A stretch of DNA of 64,000 nucleotides from Achatina immaculata (Eukaryota; Mollusca; Gastropoda; Stylommatophora; Achatinidae): positions 24,746,427-24,810,426 of the forward strand of contig CM019713.1 in the NCBI GenBank assembly GCA_009760885.1, given 5' to 3'. This document shows positions 36,571-48,138 of this stretch, in pieces (within the stretch, counting starts at the first letter, position 1; each line of letters starts with the position of its first letter). The notes under the pieces were generated by a model. The model was not told the DNA's origin. It did no database searches and was given only the letters and a program-made list of their open reading frames with translations. Made by a program: the position numbers and the translations under genes.

Positions 36571-37985
36571 AATTTCTGTATAAGCTAAATACAGGCCTGA
36601 GGTCATTTCCTCGTTATAGACACAGCAACAGTGTTAATGTATTTTTTTTTTGGTACAAGATTTCCAATTTTGTTCGGTAATTAAAAAGACCTGAAGCATC
36701 AGACATCACATTTTCATGTGCCAGTAGTCGTGGAAATATGGTCTAACTCTGTGCCACCAATATGCTTTAATGGTATGGAAACAGGAATTTTAGCTTTTAC
36801 CTTTATCTAAAACATCAGATCAGGCAGAGAATGGGCAAGAATCAATGAGAATCAAGAAGAATATGCATTGCAAGCTCACAACTGCCAGTTGGAAACACAT
36901 CAGTTCCTACCCCATCTGATCAATCTGTGGTTTCACAGCTATTTTGTTACCATGAGCTCTGCATTATAGTAGGGCATGATCTTGGAAGGAATTTGCATAT
37001 TTACACAGAATAATGTGACATTGCTTTAACTCTCTTTGCATCTCCTTTCAGCCTGATCCTCTCAGGTTTTAGTAAAAACCTGTTAAAAATATAAATTGGC
37101 TGTAGTGATTTTAAAAAAGAGTTATTTTTTTACTGCAATTTTTTTTACTCTTTCCAGGCCTGCAAATATCTAATGTGAAGACTGCATTGAGATTTACATC
37201 AAATGGGCAGTCTAAAAGTGTCAAAAATGTCTAAATCTAAGATGTGTTTACGACTTAATGCAGCTAGAAAAGTATAAAGCTGTTGTGAATGAAAGATATT
37301 ACAAAACTACATGTTTTAAAATATAAAGAAACAAAGGAATAAATCAAACATATTACAGATTATTTATTTTTTTTGCTGTACCAAGGAGAAAAATAAAATA
37401 GAATTGTGGAGACTTTAATAGTACAAGGATTTTCAACTACAGATGCACGCAGTCTGGGATAGATCTTCAGAACAGAAACTAAGATTGGATTTGCAAATCT
37501 AATAAATATTTTCTGTAAAACATCAATTAAAAATTTAAAGTATATAAATCAAACTGATATTTGAAAACCATTAAGAGTCACTAAACCTAGTTATCTATTC
37601 ACTAAATACATTTTGTTGTCATATATTTTAACTGGTAAGCATTGGAAAGACTTTGCTTATCTATAACAAATTATACAGCTCTAACTAATACACTTAATAT
37701 TAAAATATTCTTCAGAGCTACCATGTGAGTTATAATTCATGTCCATTTATTATAAAGGTTTTTGTGTAGCAATCAAAACATAGCAAAAGGTGTTTAAATA
37801 ATATCTAACAGGAACTAAATTGATAAAAAAAGATATAAATACACTGGATTCTACTGCATTCTCCATTGTTTGAAAATAAAAAGGAAACGATTAACATTTT
37901 CTTTGTTTTAAGGAAGTTTGTTTCTTTCTGTTTTTGTTCTGTGATTCATTTTCTGCAATAACTTTTTTAAATCACTGCTTTATAC
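36571..37985. other. Intron, nothing recognised
   Basis: AT-rich, no repeats of the families described and no coding signal. Confidence 0.5.
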
Positions 37986-37989
37986 TTTT

Positions 37990-38330
37990 CAGGGGCAAAA
38001 ACACTGTCCATTTTGGTAATCAGCAACCAACAGCTGACAAGCTTGCTTCGGGGTTGGTGAATCATAGCTGACCAAGACCCTGTCCCAACTCTCTGTTGGT
38101 ACACCCAGGAACACGCCTAGTCTGGCTAATGAGGCAGGGATCGTCATAGTCCCCATGGCAGTGGAGTCTGCTAAAGAAGCATTGCACACCCCCTGCTTTT
38201 TTGGCCCCACTCAGAAACTAAAAGATGAGCTGTCTTAACCTACTCCTTGATGCTGTGCCTCAATATCTTCTCAGCAGCAAAGAACACTTCATTTGGAGTT
38301 TCAGTGAGACAGAAGAAGAAGAAGAATGTA
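37990..38330 (+). repeat. SINE-like element D, near-complete copy
   Basis: Runs from acactgtccattttggtaat, through tcatagctgaccaagaccct and gggatcgtcatagtccccat, to a (GAA)n tail at 38308-38325. It defines the element's order: head, single 34-bp segment, body, (GAA)n. Confidence 0.82.
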
Positions 38331-39890
38331 CTTTTCGTCTCTTAGAACATTATTTTTCACCTTCTACAAGCTTTTGTCTTTTTTTTTTTTTTTGTGTCAT
38401 TGATTTTATTTTTTACTAACTGCTATTTTCTGCACTGCTTTCATGGCCACTTCCAAAGTGAGTTTGCTTGTAATTAATGAGTACTTCTATATAATTTGCC
38501 TGTAAGAAAAATGATGACCGAGGGAAAACTCTAAGTTTTGCTTCAGAAAAGGTTATTATCTAATTTAATAAAATGTAAACATAAAAAGAAGATAAAGAAG
38601 TATTGATTTCTGAGAGCATCTTTTGCCTTCAGTATCCCAGGTACCGGCTGTTGTGTCTACTAATGAGCCTGATTAGTAGCCTGGAGCACTGGGGAATGGA
38701 GACATCAATTTGCTTATCTCTCAGATTATCAGTTTCATTTCTATTTTCTGTAATCAGAGACTGGCATCCCCATACTCCGGGCATTCCAATACGTGCTCCA
38801 CCTTCTGTTCCAACACCCACTGAAGTGTGTGGCTGATGATGGAGCCAGTCACACACTGGTTGTGGTTAATGTGTGCTAAACCACTTCATTTGGAAAAACA
38901 GTGTGCTTTTCATTTCTGTGGTCATCAAACATGACCAAGGCTAAACACTTTTTTTTTGTATTTTTAAGTGAAGAGCTCTTGTGGAATCAAATTTGTTTTT
39001 TTCCAGTTGCATTTGTCTATTTTCTTTTTATTTAAATCTTATTTCTGCATCATCCATGTAAAATGAATGATGGGCAAAATTTATGACATAGGTAATATAA
39101 ATAAATATATTTTTTTCTTTCAAGTAAATTAGTAAAAGTACTTTTTTTTCAGATGAACTATTTGTTTGACATTTAACACAAGACTGGAATGCTATTTTGA
39201 CTAATAAACCACTGACACAGAATAGGAAAGGTTAAGATAAGTGAATTTGTTTCGTTTCACTGTACTATGTTTAAATTTTCTTTTCTCCAGTGTATAGTAA
39301 TCTTTAACACCATTTTTTTTGTCTGTCATTTATTTTGTGTTATGAAGGGTCAAAATGTCATATTTCTGTCTTTCATAAAATCATCCTTATCACTTTTAAG
39401 TTGAGTAAAAGTTTTATAATATACATTTTGCTGAATATGACCTAATCAAGTTTATTTCATTATGTGTATCAAGTGACCAATTACATCTATGCAGAATGTC
39501 ATGTGCATTTGCCACAAAACTTCAGCATGCCATATTGTCCCATATTCATACAAGTTCGAAGGACCCTGGTTTAATTATGACACTATCACTGCCACATAGA
39601 AAAAACTGGCAATTTATTATTAATATTTTCTGGCATAAAGTTCTACATTATTAATGGAGAGCTAATTAATGCTCAGATTGTAGAAATGTTTGCTTTACAC
39701 ATAGAAAAATTAACATGCTCTGTTGAATACATGTAAAAACTAACATTGCCTTAATTAACTTGTAGAGAAAAGACAGTGCTTTTCAAATCTTCACAACCCA
39801 TTCCCTAGACAATGCGTGCATGCCTGGTTGAAAACCCTAGAGAAAAGCCTAAATAGTTTACCATATTGTTTTTTGAACCTCCCTTTAGGA
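38331..39890. other. Intron, nothing recognised
   Basis: AT-rich with short T runs. No supportable feature. Confidence 0.5.
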
Positions 39891-39894
39891 TAAG

Positions 39895-40220
39895 GCAAAG
39901 ATACAACAATGAAATGTGGTTAGTTTTTTGTAAAATAAGCCACAATACAACAATGGAAATGTGGCTAGTCTTGGTAAAATAAAGCAGGTTATAATAAGAT
40001 GTGGTTAGTCTTTGTAAACTAAGCCAGAGAAGTAATGATGTGATTCAGTTGTTTTTTTTCATAAATTAAGGCAAGATATAATAATGAGATCTGGTTAGTC
40101 TTTGTAAATTAAAGCAAGATATGATGAGATATGGTTAGTTTTTGTAAATCAAGTAAAAGATATAATAATGAGATAAGTAATTTGTCTGTAAATTAAGGCA
40201 AGTTATAATAAAGAGGAGCT
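39895..40220. repeat. Degenerate tandem repeat, ~50-60-bp unit
   Basis: Five or six diverged units built on gttagtctttgtaaattaag then caagatataataatgagat. Confidence 0.8.
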
Positions 40221-40698
40221 CACCGAATGTTGCTAGGAACAAAATTTTTCATTATTTCCCTCATTTTTAGTATGTTGAACTCCAGATGAAGTTTGTCATC
40301 AGAATCATCATAAGCAACGTTATTATTTGATTCTATATAGACATGCGTGCTTTCAAAATTTTAAAGTCTCAACTTTCTATAATGAGATAACTGTCAGGAG
40401 GTCCTTGATGTACATTATACATTATTTAGTATTGTAACTTAAAAAAAACTAAAGTGATCATAACAAAGATGTCAGTGATGATGAAAGTGTAATAATGGAC
40501 TAAAAATAACAGAGCAAAAGCACACGGCTCCATAAGTCACTCAGCAATAAATAAGCTCAGATGCATATGTTGCCATGGTCTGCCATAAGAATAATCTTTG
40601 ACCTGTGTCATTATATGACGTGGTTTCCTTTTCTTCTAGAGAAATGGTAAAGTATGATATTTTGCAGTATGATTTTTCATTTTCATTCTGTACATTCA

Positions 40699-40700
<2 letters not shown>

Positions 40701-40755
<55 letters not shown>
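40701..40755. repeat. (TC)n microsatellite
   Basis: About 27 TC dinucleotides at the 3' end of the LINE fragment that follows. Confidence 0.95.
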
Positions 40756-40758
<3 letters not shown>

Positions 40759-41070
40759 CCTTAAGTCCCCAGGGAGCTTCCGCAAGGGTTTTCCACAAAT
40801 GCCTGTCCTTTGCCTTTTTTCCGTTCTTCCCCAAGTGAGCTCTCTGTTGCTCAACATCCTTTCTGTTGTTCTTCTTGATGTCTCTTTTGGTCTACTCTTA
40901 CTTCTTTTTCCCTGTGGTGTCCATCTTAGTGCTATTTTTGGTAGTGAGTTGTCAGTCATTCGGAGCACATGTCCCATCCATCGCCAGCGTCTTTCCTCAA
41001 TAGCTGCTATCAGTGGCTTCATCTCCATTTCTGCCAACAAGATGTCTTCTTCTTCTTCTTCGTTCGTTTC
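40756..41070 (-). mobile_element. LINE 3' fragment
   Basis: Minus strand reads EERRWRWMGHVLRMTDNSLP then IALRWTPQGKRSKSRPKETS and ICGKPLRKLP, a typical LINE ORF C-terminus (WRWxGHVLRM, then GKRxxxRPxxT). It ends at the (GA)n tail and adjoins the GC-rich block. Confidence 0.85.
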
Positions 41071-41079
41071 TACCACCAA

Positions 41080-42480
41080 GACCGCCCCGTGATCCTACTG
41101 AGTTTACTCCTGTGGTCCTCGATAGGTCCCGTGGCCACCCTGCGCTCCCCGAAAGGACCACACGAGATCCCCGAGAGGACCACAAGAGGTTCAGAGTATC
41201 GCAGGGGTTGAGCCTGTATTCTCGATGGGTCTCAGAAGCGGGATTGCGTGACACCGTGGTTTTCGTTGCACCAGTTTAATCTAGATTTGAACTTTCTCAC
41301 TGGAAAACTTCGACGTGTTTTTGGATATCAGTATATCCCCCCTAGGTGAGAGATGGTTGCCCATCCAGGCTAGAGTTGGACTTTCTCACCGGAAAACCTC
41401 GACGTGTTTTGGGATACCCGTGTATCCCTGCCCGGTGAGAGGTTGTTGCCCATCCAGTACAGCGTTTGACTTTCTCACCGGAAAACCTCAGCGTGATTAG
41501 GATAAGCATACATCCCCGCCTGGTGAGAGGTGTTTGTCTAACTAGACTGCACTGGTCCAGTGTCTCCGACTTCAGCATTTTGTGGTCGTGGCCGCTACCC
41601 TTCCTAGTTGTGACCAGGACAGAGCTTTTGTCCAGGAGGACGAATCCTCAACACAGTAAGTTTCACCCCTGGGTTGAGCCGGTTTAGACGTATTATCACA
41701 GTAAGGGCGTGTTTAAGACGAGACCGACCTCTAGAGCGGAGGTACCGTGACATGAGTAGTCATCAATTTTCACCCCTGGTTTAAGCCGGTTTAGGCATAT
41801 TTCACCAGTATGGGTGTATATCGTACGTGGCCAGCCTCTAGAGCAGAGGTGCCGTGGTATGAGTAGCTCTCGCCGCGAGACTACTGGACATACCGATTAA
41901 GCTTCACTGTATCCTTTCCATCACCTTTTTATAGTTGCTTTTCCTCATTTTCTTCATTGGCCGGGAGGAGTTTCACTCCACGCGTGGCATCCGAAGAATC
42001 TCGCTAGCAGTGTCTTAACCCCCGGGTTAAGCCGGTTCAGGCAGTTCGCCCGGTATGTGTGCACATATGACGTGACCAATCTCCAGAGCAGAGGTGCCGT
42101 GATTTGAGCAGTCCTGACCTCGAGACGACTGATTACTTCACGTAATCCTTTCTTTCACCTTTTCCACAGTGGCGCCGTGCGGCAACCCCATTCGCACCTT
42201 TCTTCACTGGCCGGGAGGGCCCCACTCCACGCACGGCAGATGAAGAATCTCGCCAGCAGCGGTAGATGAGCTACCAAACATCACTCTCATTTACCCGAAG
42301 CGTCTGGTTTTCAGGCGCCAGATATTCTCCTTCGCCCCTTCTCCTGTCAGTTTGAACAGTTCTGCCACGAGAAGGCCAGGAGCTGGATTTGACTGTCAGA
42401 GGCTATTTGAGACGCGCGCCTTGGAGACATTTCATTGGAGTGGAGAGCGTATCCCCCACCCCACCTCCGGCTATAACAGT
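41080..42480. repeat. GC-rich internally repeated block of unknown origin
   Basis: About 1.4 kb much richer in G+C than its surroundings. 41290-41556 holds three ~89-bp tandem units (actttctcaccggaaaacct at 41291, 41380 and 41469). 41660-42260 holds a second repeat around ttaagccggtttaggca, with copies at 41674, 41781 and 42027; the last two are 246 bp apart and both include cttcattggccgggagg-like and ccactccacgc-like parts. No ORF has domain content. It could be part of a transposon or LINE 5' region, but no coding partner is attached except the truncated LINE at its left. Confidence 0.85.
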
Positions 42481-42917
42481 CCTTAGAACCCCAAAATTAT
42501 GTTATTTCTTATGGTGTTTAGCCAAAATATTTTTTCTAATTCTGTACATTCACATATCAACACACAATTAGTATTCTTGCAAACTAATGCAAAAAGTGAA
42601 GAAAGCATTTAAAAAAAAACTTCAAACACCTGTCTTTTATATTAGAAAAATAAAATTCTCAATGATCATATTTCTTTCCTTCACACAGCCCTTGATCAAA
42701 GCAGTTGTTTTTCCTTTCTCTGTAAAGCATAATCGTTCTGTACAACGATTTTTTTTTTCCTGTTTGTGTTCTATTGTTCAAATTCTGAAACTTATCTTTG
42801 CATGACACGTCAAAAGAATTTTCATTGTAGTTTTTCTTATCATTGCAATTAGTTTTAATTATGTGAGAACTTTATTATGTTTTTTTTAAGAAGAGAAAGA
42901 CATTTTCTAAAAACAGT

Positions 42918-43155
42918 TTAACTTTTTCACTCCAAAACAACGCTGGTGAGGCTGGTAGAGCTTACACGCTTGCACAGATCAATGCTTAGAGTGACATTCA
43001 GGCAAAGTCTAATTGAAATGAGAAAGTAACACATTTATAATGCAAACCATAATTTTAAATCATAGAGTAACTTCCTTTCAGTTTCGTTCTACCAAAATTT
43101 CTCGACAACATTTATTCTGGTAAAGCACGGAAATTAATTCAGGAATGGAAAAGTA
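42918..43155. mobile_element. MITE flanked by TTAA (copy 2, inverted)
   Basis: Reverse complement of the 16783 copy throughout; begins TTAACTTTTTCACTCC. The right TTAA is eroded to GTAA. It lies about 110 bp from the donor of the S2-S3 exon. Confidence 0.78.
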
Positions 43156-43265
43156 AAAAAAAAAAAAAAGGAATAAAGAAGAACCTTTTGACTTCAAGTA
43201 TTAGAACCTTCTGGAACTGATTGCTAAAGTTACACAAAACTGACAAGTTACTATAACCCTCTTAC

Positions 43266-43423
43266 CGTTTCCACACTGAAGGCATAGAGAAGGTCAAAGG
43301 GTATGGCTGCGAGAAGGTCAAGGAGAAACCAGCCTTTGATGTAGTTGAGGGCTATTGTTTTGGATTCATATACAACCTGGCCACTCTTGTTGAGAAACGT
43401 TGTACGAAAATTCAGGAAAATAT
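43266..43423 (-). CDS. Elk channel exon: S2-S3
   Basis: Acceptor acttttcacag ends at 43424; donor GTAAG starts at 43265. Residues 183-235: the S2 end and loop (DIFLNFRTTFLNKSGQVVY), then S3 (GWFLLDLLAAIPFDLLYAF). The acceptor was chosen by phase: the previous exon leaves one base, and only the AG at 43425-43424 restores the DIFLNFRTT reading. An upstream AG at the end of aactgtttcag gives the wrong frame. Ends in phase 0. Confidence 0.95.
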
Positions 43424-44039
43424 CTGTGAAAAGTATTGCCATATGAAACTGAAACAGTTAAAAAAAAAATAGATGAAGTAATTTAGATATGAGATAAAGC
43501 AAAATAAGAGAATGGTCATGATTCAAACCATGGACTCTGCTAGGGGTAAGCAGCAGTTTAGCCGCATGATATTGTAGTCACAGTATTTCTCTTGCTCTTT
43601 TTCTTTCTCTCACATCTAAAGTCCTCGGTCTAATATTTTTTGAAGCTAGTAACTTGGCTTTATCACTTTTTATTTTCAAAACCAACAAGAAATAATAAGA
43701 TATGAAGTATTAATAATTACAAATAACGGGAACTGCTCAGACAAAAAAATTCTAAAACTAAAACTGGGTCTAACGGACACTGATGATATACCAAAGATTA
43801 ATACTGATTTGAAATGAGTTTAAACTGTGTAAAATCAAAGTGAGAAAACGATCGATAAGATACTTGATTAAGTGGTGAGTGAGGTATGATTTGTGCTGAG
43901 AATTACATGTCTTTATTTTAATTTTCTTTCACTCTGACACATCAGAAACATTTGTGAGTGCTGCAGAATATCAGTTACAGTGTTTCTGATTTGATACTCC
44001 AAACAAAGAATCACTGTTCTAACGTTTTGGTTCATAAAC

Positions 44040-44265
44040 TTGAGACTAGACTTGAAGTTACCTGTGAAGATTTGAGATTCAACTTACAGTGAGTTTAAAG
44101 TCAAGTCTCAACTTGTGCTGACAGTTGACTTTAGACTTGAAAGTAGTGAGCTGAGACTTGATTTAGACTTGAAGGTGATCAGCTGAGAGCTGACTTTAGG
44201 CTTGAAGGTAGAAAGTTGAGGCATTAGACTCAAAGGTAGTAAGTTGAGACAACTTGAGACTTGCC
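44040..44265. repeat. Degenerate repeat, ~30-45 bp
   Basis: Repeated agacttgaaggtagtaag and gttgagacttg motifs, five or six diverged units. Confidence 0.75.
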
Positions 44266-44274
44266 AAGAAGGAC

Positions 44275-44785
44275 TTGGATGCAACATTAACAAGCAGTAT
44301 GGGGTCAGTATGAGATTCATATCAATGGAAACAAGATTTCGAGTTCCTAAATGTTACGTCCAGCTAATTCTGTTTTATGAGTGTGAAGCATGGTATGTGA
44401 ATAAGAGAGTACAGCAAGAAATGGAGGCCATGGAAATGTGGTTTATAAGAATGATGTTGAAGGTACCATGAACAGCTAAGAAAATCAATGAAGAAGTCTT
44501 AAGAGGCGCTGGAGTTAAAAGGCAAATTGTAGCAAAGATCAGAGGCAGACAATCGAGATTTACAGGACATTTCCTGAGAAGAGGAAAATTGTAACACACT
44601 GTGGCAACTGGAAAAATTGAGATAATACGAGATAGAGGAAGACAGAGAGAGAAGTTACTGGACTGGCTGTCAGTATGACTAGGAAGAAAGTCACCGGCGG
44701 AGCTTATGATCACCTCAAAAGACAAGGAGTTGTGAAGAGAAATGATCGCCTAGGCCACGCGGCATGGCACTTGATTGATTGATGG
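44275..44785 (+). mobile_element. RTE-like LINE 3' fragment
   Basis: Plus strand reads METRFRVPKCYVQLILFYE and MEAMEMWFIRMMLKVP, then QSRFTGHFLRRGKL. Same family as 26886-27410, with several stops. Truncated upstream. Confidence 0.88.
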
Positions 44786-44789
44786 GGTC

Positions 44790-45520
44790 AATAATCTATG
44801 TCAGACCAGAGTTCCACATGAGACATTTTCGAGATAAATGAAATTATCTGTGGGAAAGAGTTTGCTTCCTCGTTAGTTATATGCTCGGTGTTCTTATATG
44901 GACAAAATATAATTGTCTCTTATGCGAGCAGTAACTCTCCAGCCCAACTTGCGCTATACTACTCCCGTCTCAAGCTCGAGCTAAGAAAGGGAAGAAAGAA
45001 TGTGACTCGTGTCAATGGTTTGTAAGCCAACCAGGCATGTTGATCTGACGGCGATGGAGAGGCGAACATCGGCATGGAAGGGCCAGAGGAAAAAAAAAAA
45101 AAATGAGAATAAAAACGGACAGTCAGAGTGTCAGCCACCTTCTGAGAGGAGTTGGACCATAACCCGTCACTGAGTAGGAGGCCCTATGAGAGAAGGGCCC
45201 AGCCAGTGCATTACTCCGGGATCTGGAGGATTTTCATTGTTTTAAAAGTGGATCTGGAGGGCTTGGGGAGGGGGGGGGGGTAGTGAATGAAAATATACAC
45301 GGTTTGTGGGAGGAGGGGGCGGGGAGGCTTTGCAGTGGTTTACTTAATTTTCTCTCCGGCCCTGCTAGACAGTCACGCACTGACATGACCTACAAAATTT
45401 GACCTGAAGATCTGAATTTAAAGCTGTTGCTGTGCTGATGGAAGTGAAAATTTAGAAAACTATGAACTCAGCATTCTCCGTATTACAACAGCTTTCTCTA
45501 TTATCCAGTAATTCTGAGCT
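44790..45520. other. Intron, GC-richer, nothing recognised
   Basis: Contains A12 at about 45090 and an 11-G run at about 45272-45282. No gene or repeat copy identified. Confidence 0.45.
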
Positions 45521-45525
45521 AAAGA

Positions 45526-45526
45526 A

Positions 45527-45587
<61 letters not shown>

Positions 45588-46137
45588 AGTAGTAGTATTA
45601 GTATTAGTAGTAGTAGTGGTAGTAGTGGTAGTAGTAGTAGTGGTGGTAGTAGTAGTATTAGTATTAGTAGTAGTAGTGGTAGTAGTGGTAGTAGTAGTAT
45701 TAGTAGCAGTAAAAGTAGTAGTAACAGTAGTAGTATTAGTAACAGCAGTAGCAGTAGTATTATTATTATTAGTAGTAGTGGTAGTGGTGATAGTAGTAGT
45801 AGTACTAGTAGTAGCGGCAGTAGTAGTAGCAGCAGTAGTAGTAATAGCAGTAATAGTAGTAGCAGTAGTATTAGTAGAAGTAGTAGTAGTAATAGCAGCA
45901 TTAGTAGCTGCGGTAGTAATAGTAATAACAGCAATAATAGTAATAGTATCAGTAGAAGCAGCAGTAGTAATAGTAGTAGCAGCAGTTGTAGTAATAACAG
46001 CAGTAGTGGTAATAGTAGGAAGTCTACTAAACAGCAGAAGTAGCTTTAGTAATAGCAGACATATTGGTGACAGCAGCAGTTGTGTAGCAGTAGTAATAAT
46101 AACAGTATAAATTAAGAGTAAGAACTGATGAAGCAAC

Positions 46138-46207
<70 letters not shown>

Positions 46208-46325
46208 TTTTATTATTACTAATAGTAGCGTAGTATTATTAATAGCAGTATTAGTAATAGTAGTATTAGTTCTAATATTAGTAATATTATTAGTATTAAT
46301 AGGTGTAGTAGTGGTTGTAATATTA
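45526..46325. repeat. (AGT)n trinucleotide array, imperfect
   Basis: About 800 bp of AGT with ATT, AGC and GGT variants, purest at 45526-45580 and 46139-46206. Its inner edge is about 9 bp from the donor of the S1-S2 exon. The poly-Ser, poly-Val, poly-Leu and poly-Thr ORFs here are artefacts. Confidence 0.97.
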
Positions 46326-46337
46326 GCAGTATCTCAC

Positions 46338-46557
46338 CCAGTGCGAACAACACCTCCACGCCTGCGTCAATGTACATGAAGTCTTTCAACCTTCCAGAGT
46401 TCATAAAGGCCGCGTTGAAGGGCACCATGAACGCAATATAAAACGTGCATAGAAGAATCAACCAATCCCAGCCAATCTTGAATATCCCATAATGCACTAT
46501 GATGAATCTGGATTTCTTCACTTCCTGCACCTTGTATTCAGGCATCTGCGATGCAAT
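46338..46557 (-). CDS. Elk channel exon: S1 and start of S2
   Basis: Acceptor gttttctgcag ends at 46558; donor GTGAGA starts at 46337. Residues 110-182: PEYKVQEVKKSRFIIVHYG leads into S1 (WDWLILLCTFYIAFMVPFNA), then an S1-S2 loop and the beginning of S2 (GVEVLFAL). It starts in phase 0 and leaves one base. The donor is about 9 bp from the edge of a long (AGT)n array. Confidence 0.95.
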
Positions 46558-47184
46558 CTGCAGAAAACAGTTGAATATTTAACCGTTATGAGTGTAGTAT
46601 CAGGGCTACATAGTCAGAAGTATGTTTAAGTGGAGTCGGATTCGGAGTTGGCAAAAGTGTATTAGTTTTGAAAAATGCCTTGAATCGGAGTAAGAGAGTA
46701 GAAATACTGAGGACCCAGAATCGGAATTTGTGAAGGATTTTAGAAGTATATGGCAGAGGAGTAGAGGTGAAGATTTGGCTTACCGACCAAAAAGCCCTAA
46801 GTGAAACGTAGTAATCTGCACGGCTTTTACGTCTTATATGACGATAGTGGTTGAAAATCTCTTGTAGCTGATCCTACCAATTTTGTACTGACATAACCAG
46901 GTATAGTTGCATCCAGTCATATTTGTTTTAGGAAGTCCAACCTCCTTTTATCCTAATCTTTCATGTTTTAGAAAGTCCAACCACCTCTTTCCCTAATCTT
47001 TCATGTTTGACTTCCTTTATTGTAGCGCCCTTGTGCAAAGGTGGTCTTCATGTGACATTATCATTAGGTGCTTCTTCCAAAACACTTCAGAGAAAATCTC
47101 TCATATAAATACATCCACCGTGCATTTCCTAGTTTTATAACAACAATAAGGGTAGATACCGATAGGAACGAAGACACCAATCTT
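46558..47184. other. Intron sequence between S1-S2 exon and linker exon
   Basis: No feature except a short duplicated motif tttcatgttttagaaagtcc near 46935-46985. Confidence 0.5.
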
Positions 47185-47474
47185 ACCATATTCTCGTGCT
47201 GGAGTTTGCTCTCACCATATTCTCGTGCTGGAGTTTGCTCTTACCATATTCAGGTGCTAGAGTTTGCTCTTACCAAATTCTCGTGCTGGAGTTTGCTTTC
47301 ACCATATTCAGGTGCTGGAGTTTGCTCTTACCATATTCAGGTGCTGGAGTTTGCTCTTACTATATTCTCGTGCTGGAGTTTGCTCTTACCAAATTCTCGT
47401 GCTGGAGTTTGCTCTTACCATATTCAGGTGCTGGAGTTTGCTCTTACCATATTCAGGTGCTGGAGTTTGCTCTT
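47185..47474. repeat. 29-bp minisatellite made of exon end plus splice donor
   Basis: Ten copies of accatattcaggtgctggag then tttgctctt. The outermost 27 bp (47448-47474) are the coding end of the linker exon. On the minus strand each unit carries GTAAGAGC or GTGAGAGC after AATATG, AATTTG or AATATA, i.e. a repeat of the splice donor. Confidence 0.96.
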
Positions 47475-47641
47475 CGTCTTGTTCTGTTTGGTGAGCTGTC
47501 CACTGATGTGGTACAGCACAGCCCGACTACGTCGTCGGCCGTAGTCGTAGTTCTCCGGCATAGCCTCGCTGTCGTTTTCTTCTTTCTCATCATCAGAGGA
47601 GCCATCGCTACCACTTTTCTTAGACGGAGAATCTTGGCCAT
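47448..47641 (-). CDS. Elk channel exon: post-PAS linker
   Basis: Acceptor ttacactacag ends at 47642. It encodes residues 45-109: a Ser/Asp/Glu-rich linker (SGSDGSSDDEKEEND) and then YGRRRSRAVLYHISGQL, a block diagnostic of Elk channels. The exon is 194 bp and ends in phase 0 at ATG, followed by GTAAGAGC. The last 27 bp and the donor are the first unit of a ten-copy 29-bp tandem array (47185-47474), so further donor-like GTAAG or GTGAG sequences lie every 29 bp downstream. The nearest donor gives the family-consistent frame. Reading through meets a stop 24 bases later. Confidence 0.93.
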
Positions 47642-47940
47642 CTGTAGTGTAACAGAAGAAAAAAAAAGGCGATAACGTCTCTATCAGGTCACAAAAGTCT
47701 AGTAGAAAGTGTTTGTAAAAATACTGATATATGATTCTGGCAATCTTTGTCAAACTCTATTGTAAAAACTGAGGATGATTGTTATGTCATATATGGCTAC
47801 TTGTAACAGTGTGAAATTTGGGAGATGAAGAGCAGAAATTTAGATGGACCTGTTCTCCAGTCTTCATCCTTTGAAAATAAAATTCGTTTGTACAAGCCTT
47901 TGGGAGAAAAAAAACGTAGAAAGTGACCAAATTACGGAGG
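47642..47940. other. Intron, nothing recognised
   Basis: Upstream intron of the linker exon, ordinary AT-rich sequence with a pyrimidine tract at the acceptor. Confidence 0.5.
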
Positions 47941-47944
47941 GCGT

Positions 47945-48130
47945 TTGAGTCGCGAAGTGGTTATCGCAGTAGTCTATCATGGTAAAGGTCGGGGGTTCGA
48001 ATCTGATATGAGGTGTCCCAATAACCACCCAGCTGTAGAAATGGGGAAGGAAAAAACGGCCAGGCGTGATACTGGGCACATTAGCCTCGAGTTTGCTGAC
48101 AGGTCAAGGAAAATTGTGCGTGTATGAGAA
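47945..48130 (+). repeat. tRNA-derived SINE copy
   Basis: A-box-like gtcgcgaagtggtta and B-box ggttcgaatct, then the family body cagctgtagaaatgggg and gctgacaggtcaaggaaaa. Same family as 58985. It directly abuts the MITE at 48139. Confidence 0.88.
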
Positions 48131-48138
48131 AAGTGGTA

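Noticed and set aside
43424..43450. Alternative acceptor aactgtttcag upstream of the S2-S3 exon
   Set aside because: It would put the DIFLNFRTT block out of frame with the preceding exon; the acceptor at 43424 restores it.
45452..46136. Poly-Leu, poly-Ser, poly-Val and poly-Thr ORFs up to 205 residues
   Set aside because: Translation of an (AGT)n microsatellite on both strands.
47068..47675. ORFs of 158 and 159 residues with VLEFALTIF repeats
   Set aside because: Antisense translation of the 29-bp minisatellite and part of the Elk linker exon.
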